Shown here: piece after piece, positions 9,824-18,966 of the stretch | Layout of the letters: every line of letters begins with the position of its first letter | Position numbering within the stretch: position 1 is the stretch's first letter | DNA from: Pelagibacterales bacterium SAG-MED17 | GTDB taxonomy: Bacteria > Pseudomonadota > Alphaproteobacteria > Pelagibacterales > Pelagibacteraceae | Reading direction: 5' to 3' | Length of the DNA stretch: 38,520 nt | Assembly (NCBI GenBank): GCA_014654115.1 | Contig: JACWDO010000008.1 | Location: forward strand, 1-38,520 | The notes under the pieces: model-generated | What the model was told of the DNA's origin: nothing | What the model saw: the letters and a program-made list of their open reading frames with translations, nothing else | The model's database searches: none | Made by a program: the position numbers and the translations under genes

Positions 9824-10564
9824 ATGTATTTAATTGGAGACATTGGAAATACAGCAATTAAAATTTGCTTATTCAATAACAACTTAAAATTAATTAAAAA
9901 TGTTAAAATTCATAGAAAAAATTTAAATAAAAAATTTATAATCAAAGAATTATTATTTCTAAAAAAATATAATTCTAAATTAAAGAAGATACTTTTCAGC
10001 TCAGTTGTACCTCACTCCTATAAAATAATAAAAAAAACCATTAAAGAAATCACTAAATTAAATTGTAAGGAGTTAAAAAATTGTAATTTAAAAAAATTTA
10101 TAAATATAAGAGTTAATAGAAAACAAATTGGCTCTGATCGTTTAGCTAATGCTATTGCAGTTATTGATAGTAAATATAATTATATTGTAGTTGATTTTGG
10201 AACAGCTACAAATTTTGATATAGTTATTAAAAAAGACTATATAGGAGGTGTTTTAGCACCAGGTGTTGAGCTTTCTCTTAAAAATTTATCAGATAAAGCC
10301 TCTTTAATACCTAAAATTAGGCTAGAAAAGACAGCAAAAGTCATTGGCAAAAATACTAAAAGTGCTGTAAGAGCTGGATTTTATCATGGTTATACAGGTT
10401 TAATTGACAATATAATCAAACTTATTTTAAAACAAACAAAAAAAAAGTTTAAGATTATACTTACAGGTGGATTTGCACACTTATTTAAATCATCAATTAA
10501 AGGTATTAAAACAGTTGATAAAAACTTAACAATTAAAGGCATCCTAAAGGTAGCTATTAATTAA
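9824..10564 (+). CDS. coaX: Type III pantothenate kinase
   Basis: First enzyme of coenzyme A synthesis, phosphorylating pantothenate; a member of the ASKHA (actin-like) kinase fold. The nucleotide-binding motifs are present: GDIGNTAIK (residues 5-13), GSDRLANA (103-110), DFGTAT (124-129) and GGVLAPGVELS (141-151), with a second phosphate-binding glycine stretch LTGGFA near the C-terminus. The protein has 246 residues, normal for the family. The birA-coaX-RNase J order is a common bacterial arrangement next to nuoN in Alphaproteobacteria. Confidence 0.94.
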   Translation: MYLIGDIGNTAIKICLFNNNLKLIKNVKIHRKNLNKKFIIKELLFLKKYNSKLKKILFSSVVPHSYKIIKKTIKEITKLNCKELKNCNLKKFINIRVNRKQIGSDRLANAIAVIDSKYNYIVVDFGTATNFDIVIKKDYIGGVLAPGVELSLKNLSDKASLIPKIRLEKTAKVIGKNTKSAVRAGFYHGYTGLIDNIIKLILKQTKKKFKIILTGGFAHLFKSSIKGIKTVDKNLTIKGILKVAIN

Positions 10565-10569
10565 AGTAT

Positions 10570-12228
10570 ATGAAAGATGAATTATTATTTTGTCCTCTAG
10601 GAGGATCTGGCGAAATAGGAATGAATATGAACCTATTTGCATACGGTAAGCCTGATAATCAAAAATGGATCATTGTAGATGTTGGAGTTACATTTGCAGA
10701 TGACACAGTCCCTGGCGTTGATATTATATATCCAGATCCAGGATTTATCATTGATAAAAAAGACGACTTACTTGGGATAGTCCTCACTCATGCACATGAA
10801 GATCATATTGGAGCTATAGCTCATGTTTGGCCAAAATTAAAATGCAAAATTTATGCCACACCATTTACCTCAGTTTTAATTGCAGAAAAATTTAAAGAAA
10901 AAAAAATTGATATAACTGGTTATTTAAAAATTGTAGAACTTAATAGCACAATAAATCTAGACCCATTTAAAATAGAGTTTGTTACACTTACTCATTCGAT
11001 ATTAGAGCCCAATGGTCTTAGAATACAAACGCCAGCAGGAAATATATTGCATACTGGAGATTGGAAATGTGATCCAGATCCTTTAATAGGTGGAAACATA
11101 AACTCTGAAAGATTAAAGGAAATAGGTAACGAAGGTGTATTGGCTATGATATGCGACTCTACAAATGTATTCAGCGCAGGTAGAGCAGGATCTGAACTTG
11201 ATGTACGAAAAAATTTACTTAAGGTTTTTGAAAGATTAAATAAAAGAATAATCGTTACTTCATTTGCATCAAATGTAGCAAGGATGGAAACTGTTTTTTA
11301 TTGCGCAGAGCAAACAGGAAGACACATTTCATTAGTTGGAAGATCAATGCACAGAATATTTAAAGCTGCCAGACAATGTGGTTATCTTAAAAATGTTATT
11401 GATCCTGTAGACTCAAGAGATGCAAAAAATATATCCAGAGAAAAAATTGTTTATTTATGTACTGGTAGCCAAGGTGAACCAATGGGTGCTATGAATAGAA
11501 TAGTCAAATATACTCATCCAGATGTCTATATTGAAAGAAATGATGCTGTTATTTTTTCTTCAAAAATAATCCCAGGAAATGAAAAAAAATTGTATAAACT
11601 CCATAATAATTTAGTAAAAGAAGGTATTGAAGTTATATCTGAAGACAATGAATATATTCATGTTTCTGGCCATCCAAACCGAGAAGACCTTAGGGATATG
11701 TACAACTGGGTTAAACCAAAAGCTGTTATTCCTGTCCATGGAGAACATAGACACATGATAGAGCACATAGAATTTGCTAAAGAAATGCAGGTTAAGTATC
11801 CAGTACAAGTAGAGAATGGAGATATTGTTAAGTTATACCCAGGAGAAAAACCTGAAGTATACGACAAAGCACCAAGCGGCAGAGTTTATTTAGATGGCAA
11901 TGTTCCAGTAGAGGAGGATTCTAGATCTATAAAAGAAAGAAGAAATATTTCATCAAATGGATTTATAGAAACTACAATTATGATTACGCCGAAGGGTAAT
12001 ATTCATAATAAACCTTTGGTTACTTTTAGAGGATTGCCAGTGTATGAGAATGAGGAATTTATTTATGGGCTAGAAGAAGAAATTGAAAAAACTGTTAAAA
12101 CATTTTCATTAAATAACACAAAACAGAAAGATAATCTAATAGACGCTCTCAAAATAACTTGTCGCAAATACTCAAAAGAAAAAACTGGGAAAAAACCATT
12201 AACAAATATAAACTTAGTAAGAATTTAA
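10570..12228 (+). CDS. rnj: Ribonuclease J (metallo-beta-lactamase/beta-CASP RNase)
   Basis: Probable 5'-3' exo/endoribonuclease in RNA maturation and decay. The zinc-binding signature THAHEDHIG lies at residues 73-81. Further ligand motifs are LTHSILEPNG and HTGDW, with the beta-CASP part (SRDAKN...CTGSQGEP...SSKIIPGNE) and the HVSGHPNRED and VHGEHRH motifs after it. The 552 residues include the C-terminal dimerisation domain. The ATG follows coaX by 5 bp and proS follows after 8 bp. It is annotated in many genomes only as a beta-lactamase-fold hydrolase, but the full beta-CASP architecture supports RNase J. Confidence 0.93.
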   Translation: MKDELLFCPLGGSGEIGMNMNLFAYGKPDNQKWIIVDVGVTFADDTVPGVDIIYPDPGFIIDKKDDLLGIVLTHAHEDHIGAIAHVWPKLKCKIYATPFTSVLIAEKFKEKKIDITGYLKIVELNSTINLDPFKIEFVTLTHSILEPNGLRIQTPAGNILHTGDWKCDPDPLIGGNINSERLKEIGNEGVLAMICDSTNVFSAGRAGSELDVRKNLLKVFERLNKRIIVTSFASNVARMETVFYCAEQTGRHISLVGRSMHRIFKAARQCGYLKNVIDPVDSRDAKNISREKIVYLCTGSQGEPMGAMNRIVKYTHPDVYIERNDAVIFSSKIIPGNEKKLYKLHNNLVKEGIEVISEDNEYIHVSGHPNREDLRDMYNWVKPKAVIPVHGEHRHMIEHIEFAKEMQVKYPVQVENGDIVKLYPGEKPEVYDKAPSGRVYLDGNVPVEEDSRSIKERRNISSNGFIETTIMITPKGNIHNKPLVTFRGLPVYENEEFIYGLEEEIEKTVKTFSLNNTKQKDNLIDALKITCRKYSKEKTGKKPLTNINLVRI

Positions 12229-12236
12229 ATAATTAA

Positions 12237-13565
12237 ATGTATTTTTCAAAATCATTTGTACCAATTCTTAAAAACAATCCTTCTGAAGCTAAAATTAAAT
12301 CTCATCAACTTATGTTAAGAGTTGGAATGATTAAGCAATCATCAGCTGGCATTTACTCATGGTTACCTCTGGGCTTCAAAGTTATGAAAAAAATAGAACA
12401 AGTTGTTAGAGAAGAGCAAGATAGAATTGGTGTTCAGGAAATTTTAATGCCGACAATACAATCATCAGAAATATGGAAAGAAAGTGGAAGGTATGATGAT
12501 TATGGAGAAGAGATGTTGCGTATTAAAGATCGACAAAATAGAGAAATGCTATATGGCCCAACTAATGAAGAACTAGTAACAGAAATTTTTAGATCAAGTA
12601 TTAAATCTTATAAATCGCTCCCACAATTATTATATCATATTCAATGGAAATTTAGAGATGAATTAAGACCTAGGTTTGGAATTATGAGATGTAGGGAATT
12701 TTATATGAAAGACGCTTACTCTTTCGATTTAAATGATGATGAAGCTCTTTTTTCTTATAACAAATTTTTTCTTTCATATTTAAGAACTTTTAAAAGATTA
12801 AATTTATCAGCAATACCTATGGCAGCAGATACTGGACCTATAGGTGGAAATCTTTCCCATGAATTTATAATTCTCGCTGATACAGGCGAAAGTAAAATTT
12901 ATACAGATAAAAGGATATTTGATGTGGATAGCTCATCAACTTTACTTGAAAAAAATTCACTTACTGATTTACGACAAAAGTATGAAAATTATTACTCTGT
13001 TACAGACGAGAAGTTTGATCAGAAAGATTTTGAAAAAGTAGTTCCAGAAGAATTTAGAGTAAATACAAAGGGAATTGAGGTAGGACATATATTTTATTTT
13101 GGAGATAAATATTCAAAACCAATGAATGCTGCAGTTGATTTTAATGGTAAAAAAGAATTTGTTAAAATGGGATCTTATGGAATAGGCGTTTCTAGATTAG
13201 TAGGTGCCATAATTGAGGCAAAATACAACGATAAGGATGAAATAATGAAATGGCCAATATCAGTTGCTCCTTATCATTGTGCGATAATTCCAATGATTAA
13301 AAAAAATGACACAACAAATTTAGAAAAATCTAATAAAATAATTGAATATTTAAAATCTAAGAATATAGAAGCTATCATAGACGACACTGAGGAAAATATT
13401 TCAGCAAAAATTAAGAAATTTAATTTAATTGGTATTCCCTATCAGCTTATTATAGGAAATAAAACTGAGGGAGATTTATTTGAGTTTAAAGAAATTAATG
13501 GAGAAACTCAAAAATTAAATATTGAAGAAGTTGTTTCAAAAATCTCAAAAGCTAAATCAAATTGA
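12237..13565 (+). CDS. proS: Prolyl-tRNA synthetase, short alphaproteobacterial form
   Basis: Class II aminoacyl-tRNA synthetase charging tRNA-Pro. Motif 1 and motif 2 regions are clear (SAGIYSWLPLGFKVMKKIE near 36-54; FRDELRPRFGIMRCREFYMKDAYSF near 139-163), as is motif 3 (GSYGIGVSRLVGAIIE). The C-terminal anticodon-binding domain follows (VAPYHCAIIPM onward). At 442 residues it is the short form lacking the roughly 180-residue editing insertion, as is usual in Alphaproteobacteria. Its TGA overlaps the TTG start of the next gene. Confidence 0.95.
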   Translation: MYFSKSFVPILKNNPSEAKIKSHQLMLRVGMIKQSSAGIYSWLPLGFKVMKKIEQVVREEQDRIGVQEILMPTIQSSEIWKESGRYDDYGEEMLRIKDRQNREMLYGPTNEELVTEIFRSSIKSYKSLPQLLYHIQWKFRDELRPRFGIMRCREFYMKDAYSFDLNDDEALFSYNKFFLSYLRTFKRLNLSAIPMAADTGPIGGNLSHEFIILADTGESKIYTDKRIFDVDSSSTLLEKNSLTDLRQKYENYYSVTDEKFDQKDFEKVVPEEFRVNTKGIEVGHIFYFGDKYSKPMNAAVDFNGKKEFVKMGSYGIGVSRLVGAIIEAKYNDKDEIMKWPISVAPYHCAIIPMIKKNDTTNLEKSNKIIEYLKSKNIEAIIDDTEENISAKIKKFNLIGIPYQLIIGNKTEGDLFEFKEINGETQKLNIEEVVSKISKAKSN

Positions 13566-14773
13566 TCTCACAGCTAGAAAGAGAAGTTGCATTTAGATTT
13601 TTAAAGACTAGAAAAAATGATGGTTTTTTAAATATTATATCAATTTTTTCTTTTATAGGCATTTCATTAGGGGTAGCGGTTCTAATCATCGTTATGTCTG
13701 TAATGAATGGCTTTAGAACTGAATTAATAACTAAAATTGTAGGTTTTAATGCTCACGCTGTGGTGCAATCAAATAATAATACCTTAACATTAGCCCAGGA
13801 TTCTGATTTTACAGAAATTACACTTTCAAATGATGGAGAGGCAGTAATTTTGAATAAAAACAATACTAAGGGAATTTTCTTAAAAGGATATTTAGAAAAC
13901 AATTTTAAAAACCTTAAAATAGTAAATAATGCAGAATATAATGGATCAATACAGTTAAATGAAAATTCTATTTCAATTGGTAGAGAATTAAGTATTAATT
14001 TAAATGTTGATATTGGTGACACTATTACGATTATGTCGCCAGTAGGAATTCAAACTTTGGTTGGAACGCTACCTAAACAAGAAACGTTTGAAATAATATC
14101 AATTTTTGACAGTGGTCTATCTGATTATAATAAGAATATTGCATACATAAATTTAGAAACACTTGAAAATTTTTTTAACAAAGACAAAGAGAACAGATTT
14201 TTAGAATTTTATTTTAAAAACCCAAAAAACATTGAAATTCATAAAAAAAAATTATTAACTCTTTTCCCAAATGCTCTAATTTACACTTGGTCAGATATGA
14301 ACAAGTCATTATTTTCAGCTCTGAAAGTGGAAAGAAATGTAATGTTTATAATTATTTCTTTAATAATTATTGTTGCAGCATTTAATATAATATCTGGACT
14401 TACAATTTTAGTAAAAAATAAAACAAGAGATATAGGTATCCTTAAATCAATTGGAGTATCAAGCAAATCAATAAAAAAAATCTTCTTTTTTGTGGGTTTT
14501 TTTATCGGAACATCGGCAACGTTATTTGGTGTAATTGTTGGTACCCTTTTTTCTGTTTATATAGAAAATATTAGACAATTTATCTCAAATATATTTGGTG
14601 TAACTCTTTTCCCAGAGGATATTTATATTTTAAATTCAATGCCATCTGAAATAAGTATAAGTTCAATTATAATAATTTCTCTTTGTTCAATAGTTGCAAC
14701 AATTCTAGTGTCTATATACCCAGCTTCTAAAGCATCATCTTTAGATACAATCAAAACTCTTAAATATGAATAA
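13562..14773 (+). CDS. lolC: Lipoprotein-releasing ABC transporter permease LolC/LolE
   Basis: Inner-membrane permease that, with the ATPase LolD, extracts lipoproteins from the inner membrane for transfer to LolA. It has an N-terminal transmembrane segment preceded by EREVAFRFLKTRK and followed by MSVMNGFRTELITKI, a large periplasmic domain (about residues 50-265), then three C-terminal helices with the FtsX-type coupling motif TRDIGILKSIGVSSKSI. The 403 residues match the single LolC/E-type permease typical of Alphaproteobacteria. The start is TTG (13562), overlapping the proS stop as TTGA. Homologues start at the same point, which supports this unusual codon. It overlaps lolD by 8 bp. Confidence 0.93.
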   Translation: MISQLEREVAFRFLKTRKNDGFLNIISIFSFIGISLGVAVLIIVMSVMNGFRTELITKIVGFNAHAVVQSNNNTLTLAQDSDFTEITLSNDGEAVILNKNNTKGIFLKGYLENNFKNLKIVNNAEYNGSIQLNENSISIGRELSINLNVDIGDTITIMSPVGIQTLVGTLPKQETFEIISIFDSGLSDYNKNIAYINLETLENFFNKDKENRFLEFYFKNPKNIEIHKKKLLTLFPNALIYTWSDMNKSLFSALKVERNVMFIIISLIIIVAAFNIISGLTILVKNKTRDIGILKSIGVSSKSIKKIFFFVGFFIGTSATLFGVIVGTLFSVYIENIRQFISNIFGVTLFPEDIYILNSMPSEISISSIIIISLCSIVATILVSIYPASKASSLDTIKTLKYE

Positions 14774-15449
14774 TTATATAAAAATAAAAAACCTGACAAA
14801 AAAATATGAAAAAAATAAATCGATTAAAGTTTTAAATGATATTTCATTTAATTTTGAAACTGGCAAAACTTATTCTATTATGGGACCATCTGGATCAGGA
14901 AAATCGACCTTACTAAATTTACTATCATTGATAGATAAACCCACAGCAGGTTCAATTGAAATAAACAGCAATAAAATAAAATCAAATAATAAATTTGAAA
15001 ATGATTTAATCAGAGCAAAAAAAATTGGAATTATTTATCAAGACAAAAATTTATTGTCAGATTTTACAGCTTTAGAAAATGTTTACTTACCTAATTTACT
15101 AATTTCTAATGAAAAACATAAGTCTAGGGAACGTGCCAAAAAATTAATAAAAAATATAGGCTTGTTAACAAGAATAAACCATTTTCCTAATGAATTATCA
15201 GGAGGAGAAAATCAGCGTATTGCTATAGCAAGAGCATTAATTAACAATCCTGACATCATATTGGCTGATGAACCAACAGGAAGTCTTGATTCAGAGAATG
15301 CAAAACTTATCTTTAAAATTCTATTTAATTTAAAAAATAAAAATAGGATAATTATTTTTGCAACTCACAATAGATTTTTTGCTAATATGGCAGATTGTAA
15401 AATTACAATGAATAATGGTAATATGCATATTGCCAATGCCCCAAACTAA
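14766..15449 (+). CDS. lolD: Lipoprotein-releasing system ATP-binding protein LolD
   Basis: ABC ATPase that powers the adjacent LolC/E permease. Walker A is GPSGSGKST (residues 40-48), the Q-loop is at YQ (91-92), the signature is LSGGENQR (144-151) and Walker B with the D-loop is ILADEPTGSLD (165-175), followed by the H-loop ATHN near 200. The 227 residues are a normal length. The gene overlaps lolC upstream and the dnaE start downstream. Confidence 0.95.
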   Translation: MNNYIKIKNLTKKYEKNKSIKVLNDISFNFETGKTYSIMGPSGSGKSTLLNLLSLIDKPTAGSIEINSNKIKSNNKFENDLIRAKKIGIIYQDKNLLSDFTALENVYLPNLLISNEKHKSRERAKKLIKNIGLLTRINHFPNELSGGENQRIAIARALINNPDIILADEPTGSLDSENAKLIFKILFNLKNKNRIIIFATHNRFFANMADCKITMNNGNMHIANAPN

Positions 15450-18400
15450 AAAAAAATCTTTTAACCAAATTAAAATTCACTCGCAATATTCAATTTGTGA
15501 AGGTGCAATAAAAATTGAAAATCTGAAAGAGTATTGTAAAAAAAATAAGATACAGTCAGTAGGTTTAAGTGATACTTATAATTTATCAGGTGCATTAGAA
15601 TTTTCTGAAAATATTTCATCTGTAGGTACACAACCTATCATCGGATCACAAATTCAATTTAAATTTAAAAATACTTACGGGCTTATTCCTCTAATTGCAA
15701 AAAATTATGTTGGCTATAAAAATATAATTGAACTTTCTTCCAAAGCTTATTTAAAAAATGTTGGTAATGATCAACCACATTGCTCTATTGATGATTTAAT
15801 TAAATATAGTGAGGGAATAATTGTTTTATCTGGAGCAATAAATAATTTGATTGGTAATATTTATAATAAGGGATTATTTGAAGAATTAGACAATCTAATA
15901 ATATTATTAAATAATAATTTTAAAGATAATTTTTATTTAGAAATTCAAAGACATGGTGATCAAAATGAAAAACAATTTGAAATTTTTAATCTTAATCTTT
16001 CAAATAAATATCAAATACCAATTATAGCAACCAATGAAGTTTATTACTTAGATAAAGAAATGCACGATGCTCACGATGCTTTAATGTGTATTGGCCAAAA
16101 AACTTATGTTAACGATCAAAAAAGGCAAAAACTAACCAACAATCATTATTTTAAATCATCTGTAGAAATGGCTGAGATTTTTAAAGATCTTCCCGAGGCA
16201 CTAGAAAATAATTATAATTTACCCTTTAGATGTAACTTTAGACCTATTCCATCTAAACCTATTTTGCCCAATATTAGTTCAGGCGAAGCAAATATTGACG
16301 ATAAATTAAAAAAAGATTCTTTAAATGGTTTGGAAGAAAAATTTAAAGCTGATCCTGAGTTAAAAAGTAAAATATCACTCAATAACAAGATTAAAGAAAC
16401 TTATAAATATAGGTTAAATCATGAAATAAAAATTATAACTGAAATGAATTATTCAGGATATTTTTTAATTGTTTCTGATTATATAAAATGGGCAAAAAAT
16501 AATAATATACCAGTAGGCCCTGGAAGAGGATCGGGAGCAGGTTCGTTAGTTGCATGGTGTTTATCTATAACAGATGTTGATCCTATTAAATTTAATTTAA
16601 TTTTTGAAAGATTTCTAAATCCTGACAGAATTTCTATGCCTGACTTCGATATTGATTTTTGTGAAGAAAAAAGAGATCAAGTTTTTAAATATTTAACTAC
16701 AAAGTATAAAGATAGCGTGGCCCATATTATAACATTTGGAAAACTTAAAGCTAGAATGGTAATAAGAGATGTTGGACGTGTATTGGGTCTTCCATATGGT
16801 TTTATAGATAGTATTTGTAAAATGATACCATTTGATCCATCTAGGCCATTAACCTTACAAGAAAGCATAAATATAGAACCAAGATTACAAAAATTAATCA
16901 ATGAAGATAAAAGAGTTAGTCGTTTAATAGAGTTATCTTTAAAACTAGAAGGATTAAATAGAAACGTCGCAACACATGCAGCAGGCGTTGTCATATCAGA
17001 CAAAAAACTAACTGAAACAGTGCCTTTGTATAAAGACTCATCTACAGACTTGTTACTTCCTTCTACACAATTTGATATGTATTCAGCTGAAAATGCAGGA
17101 TTAGTTAAATTTGATTTCCTAGGTTTAAAGACGCTCACAGTAATCAATAAGACTCAAAAACTTGTATCAGTAAAGGATCCAAATTTTATAATTGAAACTA
17201 TAAATTACGAGGATCAAAAAGTTTATGATCTATTGTCGAATGGTAAAACAGTTGGATTATTTCAATTAGAAAGTTCTGGAATGAAGGATGCTTTAATAAA
17301 CATGAAACCCAACCATTTAGAGGACATTATAGCTTTAGTGGCTTTATATAGGCCCGGTCCTATGAGCAACATACCAGTTTACAACGAATGTAAACATGGC
17401 AAAAGAGAACCTGACTATCTACATCCTAAGTTAATAGAAATTCTAAAACCAACCTATGGTGTAATCATATATCAAGAACAAGTTATGCAAATAGCACAAG
17501 AGTTATCAGGATTTACTGCAGGTGAAGCTGACATATTAAGAAGAGCAATGGGTAAAAAGAAAAGAGCAGAACTAGAAAAACAAAAAGAAAGATTTGTTGA
17601 AGGAGCTTATAATAATGGAATTAGTAAAGATATAGCAGCTGGAATTTTTTTAAAAATTGAACCATTTGCAGAATATGGATTTAATAAAAGTCATGCAGCT
17701 GCTTACGCAATAATTGCATATCAAACTGCTTATTTAAAAACATATCATCCACATGAATTTTTTGCGGCTTCTATGTCCATGGAACTTTCAAATCAAAAAA
17801 AATTAAGTGAATTTTATGAAGAACTTAAAAGATTAAACATAAATATAATTCGTCCAGATATTAATAAATGCGATGCTGATTTTTCATCAGATGGTATAAA
17901 TTTCCTATATGCATTAGGAGCAATTAAAAGTGTAGGTTTTGAAGCAATTTCAAAAATTGTAAAAGAGAGAAAAAATAATGGAGATTTTAAAGATCTTACA
18001 GATTTTATAAATAGAGTTAACCCAAAAGATATAAATAAATTACAATTAGAGGGTTTGGTTAAAGCAGGAGCTTTTGATAATATCAATAGTAATAGGCAAT
18101 CGTTATTTAATTCAATACCTAATATTATTTTAAAATCAAAAAACATTTTTGAGAATAATTCAGTTAATCAGATTGATTTATTTAAAGAAGATAGTGATGA
18201 AACGTATATAGAAAATATAGATGACTGGAATGTAGATACCAAATTATCAAAAGAATTTGAAACCTTGGGTTTCTTTGTTTCAGATCATCCTTTGAACCAA
18301 TATAAATCACTTTTTAATCAATATAACATTATTGAATACGATGAGTTCAATACTAATGAAAATATATTAAGCTCAAATATAGCTAGTACAATTTTAAAAG

Positions 18401-18840
18401 TTCAAGAAAAAAAAACACAAAAAGGAACATCATATGCAATAATTAAATTTTCTGATCTATCTGGAGTTTTTGAGTTGTTTGTATTTTCAGATATTTTTGA
18501 AACAAATAGGGATATATTAACTGAAGGAAACTCTGTTATGATTACTTTGGTTAAAAATTATGTTGATGAGAGTAAAGTACAAAAAAAAATAAATATAAGA
18601 AAAATTATTTCTATGAAAGAAGTAATTGATAAACCAATAGAAGAAGTAAAAATAAAAATTAAAAATTTGGAAGATATTCAAAAAATCAATAAACTAGGTT
18701 TTGAAAATGGCAATACTAAAGTTAATATTGATATGGAGATAGATAACAAAACGATGTCTTTTCAGTTAAATAAAAAGAGAAAAATTGATCATAAAATGCT
18801 AAATTTATTAAAAAATGAGGAAAATATTGAAATTATTTAA
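15436..18840 (+). CDS. dnaE: DNA polymerase III subunit alpha
   Basis: Catalytic subunit of the chromosomal replicase. Numbered from the ATG at 15436 (1134 residues): an N-terminal PHP domain with IHSQYSICEGA, the catalytic triad region GPGRGSGAGSLVAW then PDFDIDF (402-408), the fingers and little-finger region with HAAGVVIS and GLFQLESSGM, a helix-hairpin-helix region (residues ~800-880) and a C-terminal OB fold. The PHP HxH pair is reduced to KxH, as in the degenerate E. coli enzyme, so proofreading probably depends on a separate DnaQ. An upstream in-frame ATG at 15415 would add seven residues and a 35-bp overlap with lolD. The 15436 start (14-bp overlap) better fits the family N-terminus. 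Confidence 0.96.
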   Translation: MPQTKKKSFNQIKIHSQYSICEGAIKIENLKEYCKKNKIQSVGLSDTYNLSGALEFSENISSVGTQPIIGSQIQFKFKNTYGLIPLIAKNYVGYKNIIELSSKAYLKNVGNDQPHCSIDDLIKYSEGIIVLSGAINNLIGNIYNKGLFEELDNLIILLNNNFKDNFYLEIQRHGDQNEKQFEIFNLNLSNKYQIPIIATNEVYYLDKEMHDAHDALMCIGQKTYVNDQKRQKLTNNHYFKSSVEMAEIFKDLPEALENNYNLPFRCNFRPIPSKPILPNISSGEANIDDKLKKDSLNGLEEKFKADPELKSKISLNNKIKETYKYRLNHEIKIITEMNYSGYFLIVSDYIKWAKNNNIPVGPGRGSGAGSLVAWCLSITDVDPIKFNLIFERFLNPDRISMPDFDIDFCEEKRDQVFKYLTTKYKDSVAHIITFGKLKARMVIRDVGRVLGLPYGFIDSICKMIPFDPSRPLTLQESINIEPRLQKLINEDKRVSRLIELSLKLEGLNRNVATHAAGVVISDKKLTETVPLYKDSSTDLLLPSTQFDMYSAENAGLVKFDFLGLKTLTVINKTQKLVSVKDPNFIIETINYEDQKVYDLLSNGKTVGLFQLESSGMKDALINMKPNHLEDIIALVALYRPGPMSNIPVYNECKHGKREPDYLHPKLIEILKPTYGVIIYQEQVMQIAQELSGFTAGEADILRRAMGKKKRAELEKQKERFVEGAYNNGISKDIAAGIFLKIEPFAEYGFNKSHAAAYAIIAYQTAYLKTYHPHEFFAASMSMELSNQKKLSEFYEELKRLNINIIRPDINKCDADFSSDGINFLYALGAIKSVGFEAISKIVKERKNNGDFKDLTDFINRVNPKDINKLQLEGLVKAGAFDNINSNRQSLFNSIPNIILKSKNIFENNSVNQIDLFKEDSDETYIENIDDWNVDTKLSKEFETLGFFVSDHPLNQYKSLFNQYNIIEYDEFNTNENILSSNIASTILKVQEKKTQKGTSYAIIKFSDLSGVFELFVFSDIFETNRDILTEGNSVMITLVKNYVDESKVQKKINIRKIISMKEVIDKPIEEVKIKIKNLEDIQKINKLGFENGNTKVNIDMEIDNKTMSFQLNKKRKIDHKMLNLLKNEENIEII

Positions 18841-18859
18841 AAAACACTTGTTTTTTTTT
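18839..18859 (+). terminator. Weak AT-rich hairpin with T run after dnaE
   Basis: A 7-bp A/T-rich stem (18839-18845 with 18850-18856, loop ACTT) overlaps the dnaE stop codon and runs into T tracts up to 18868. It has one G-C pair only, so it may terminate the long nuoG-dnaE transcript partially. Confidence 0.35.
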
Positions 18860-18895
18860 CGTTTTTTTGTAATTAGTTCCATAAATTAACACGCA

Positions 18896-18966
18896 CACAA
18901 TTTCTGGTTTTATACCTCCGGTCCTTTTTTTAGGCAGTAATTGTGGTGGCACAACCGGGAAAAAAT
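18896..18966 (+). promoter_or_regulatory. rpsB mRNA leader with predicted SD-masking pseudoknot
   Basis: This is the only stretch of relatively high GC between genes in the window. Helix 1: CACAATT (18896-18902) pairs perfectly with AATTGTG (18939-18945). Helix 2: CCGGT (18918-18922), inside the loop of helix 1, pairs with ACCGG (18954-18958) outside it, making an H-type pseudoknot; a flanking T-G wobble adds a sixth pair. A small CCT/AGG hairpin (18923-18925 / 18932-18934) lies in the loop. The 3' strand of helix 2 overlaps the GGGA Shine-Dalgarno (18957-18960), 6 nt before the ATG at 18967. Known: S2 represses its own rpsB-tsf mRNA in E. coli, and a candidate cis-regulatory RNA before the S2 gene has been reported for Pelagibacter. 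Inferred: S2 feedback acts here. Confidence 0.75.

Noticed and set aside
15415..15435. ATG 15415 as the dnaE start
   Set aside because: It adds seven residues unlike the family N-terminus and overlaps lolD by 35 bp; the next ATG at 15436 is the simpler choice.
18943..18966. GTG at 18943 as the rpsB start
   Set aside because: It would put the paired leader and the GGGA Shine-Dalgarno inside the coding region and add eight residues not seen in S2. ATG 18967 fits the family and has a well-spaced Shine-Dalgarno.
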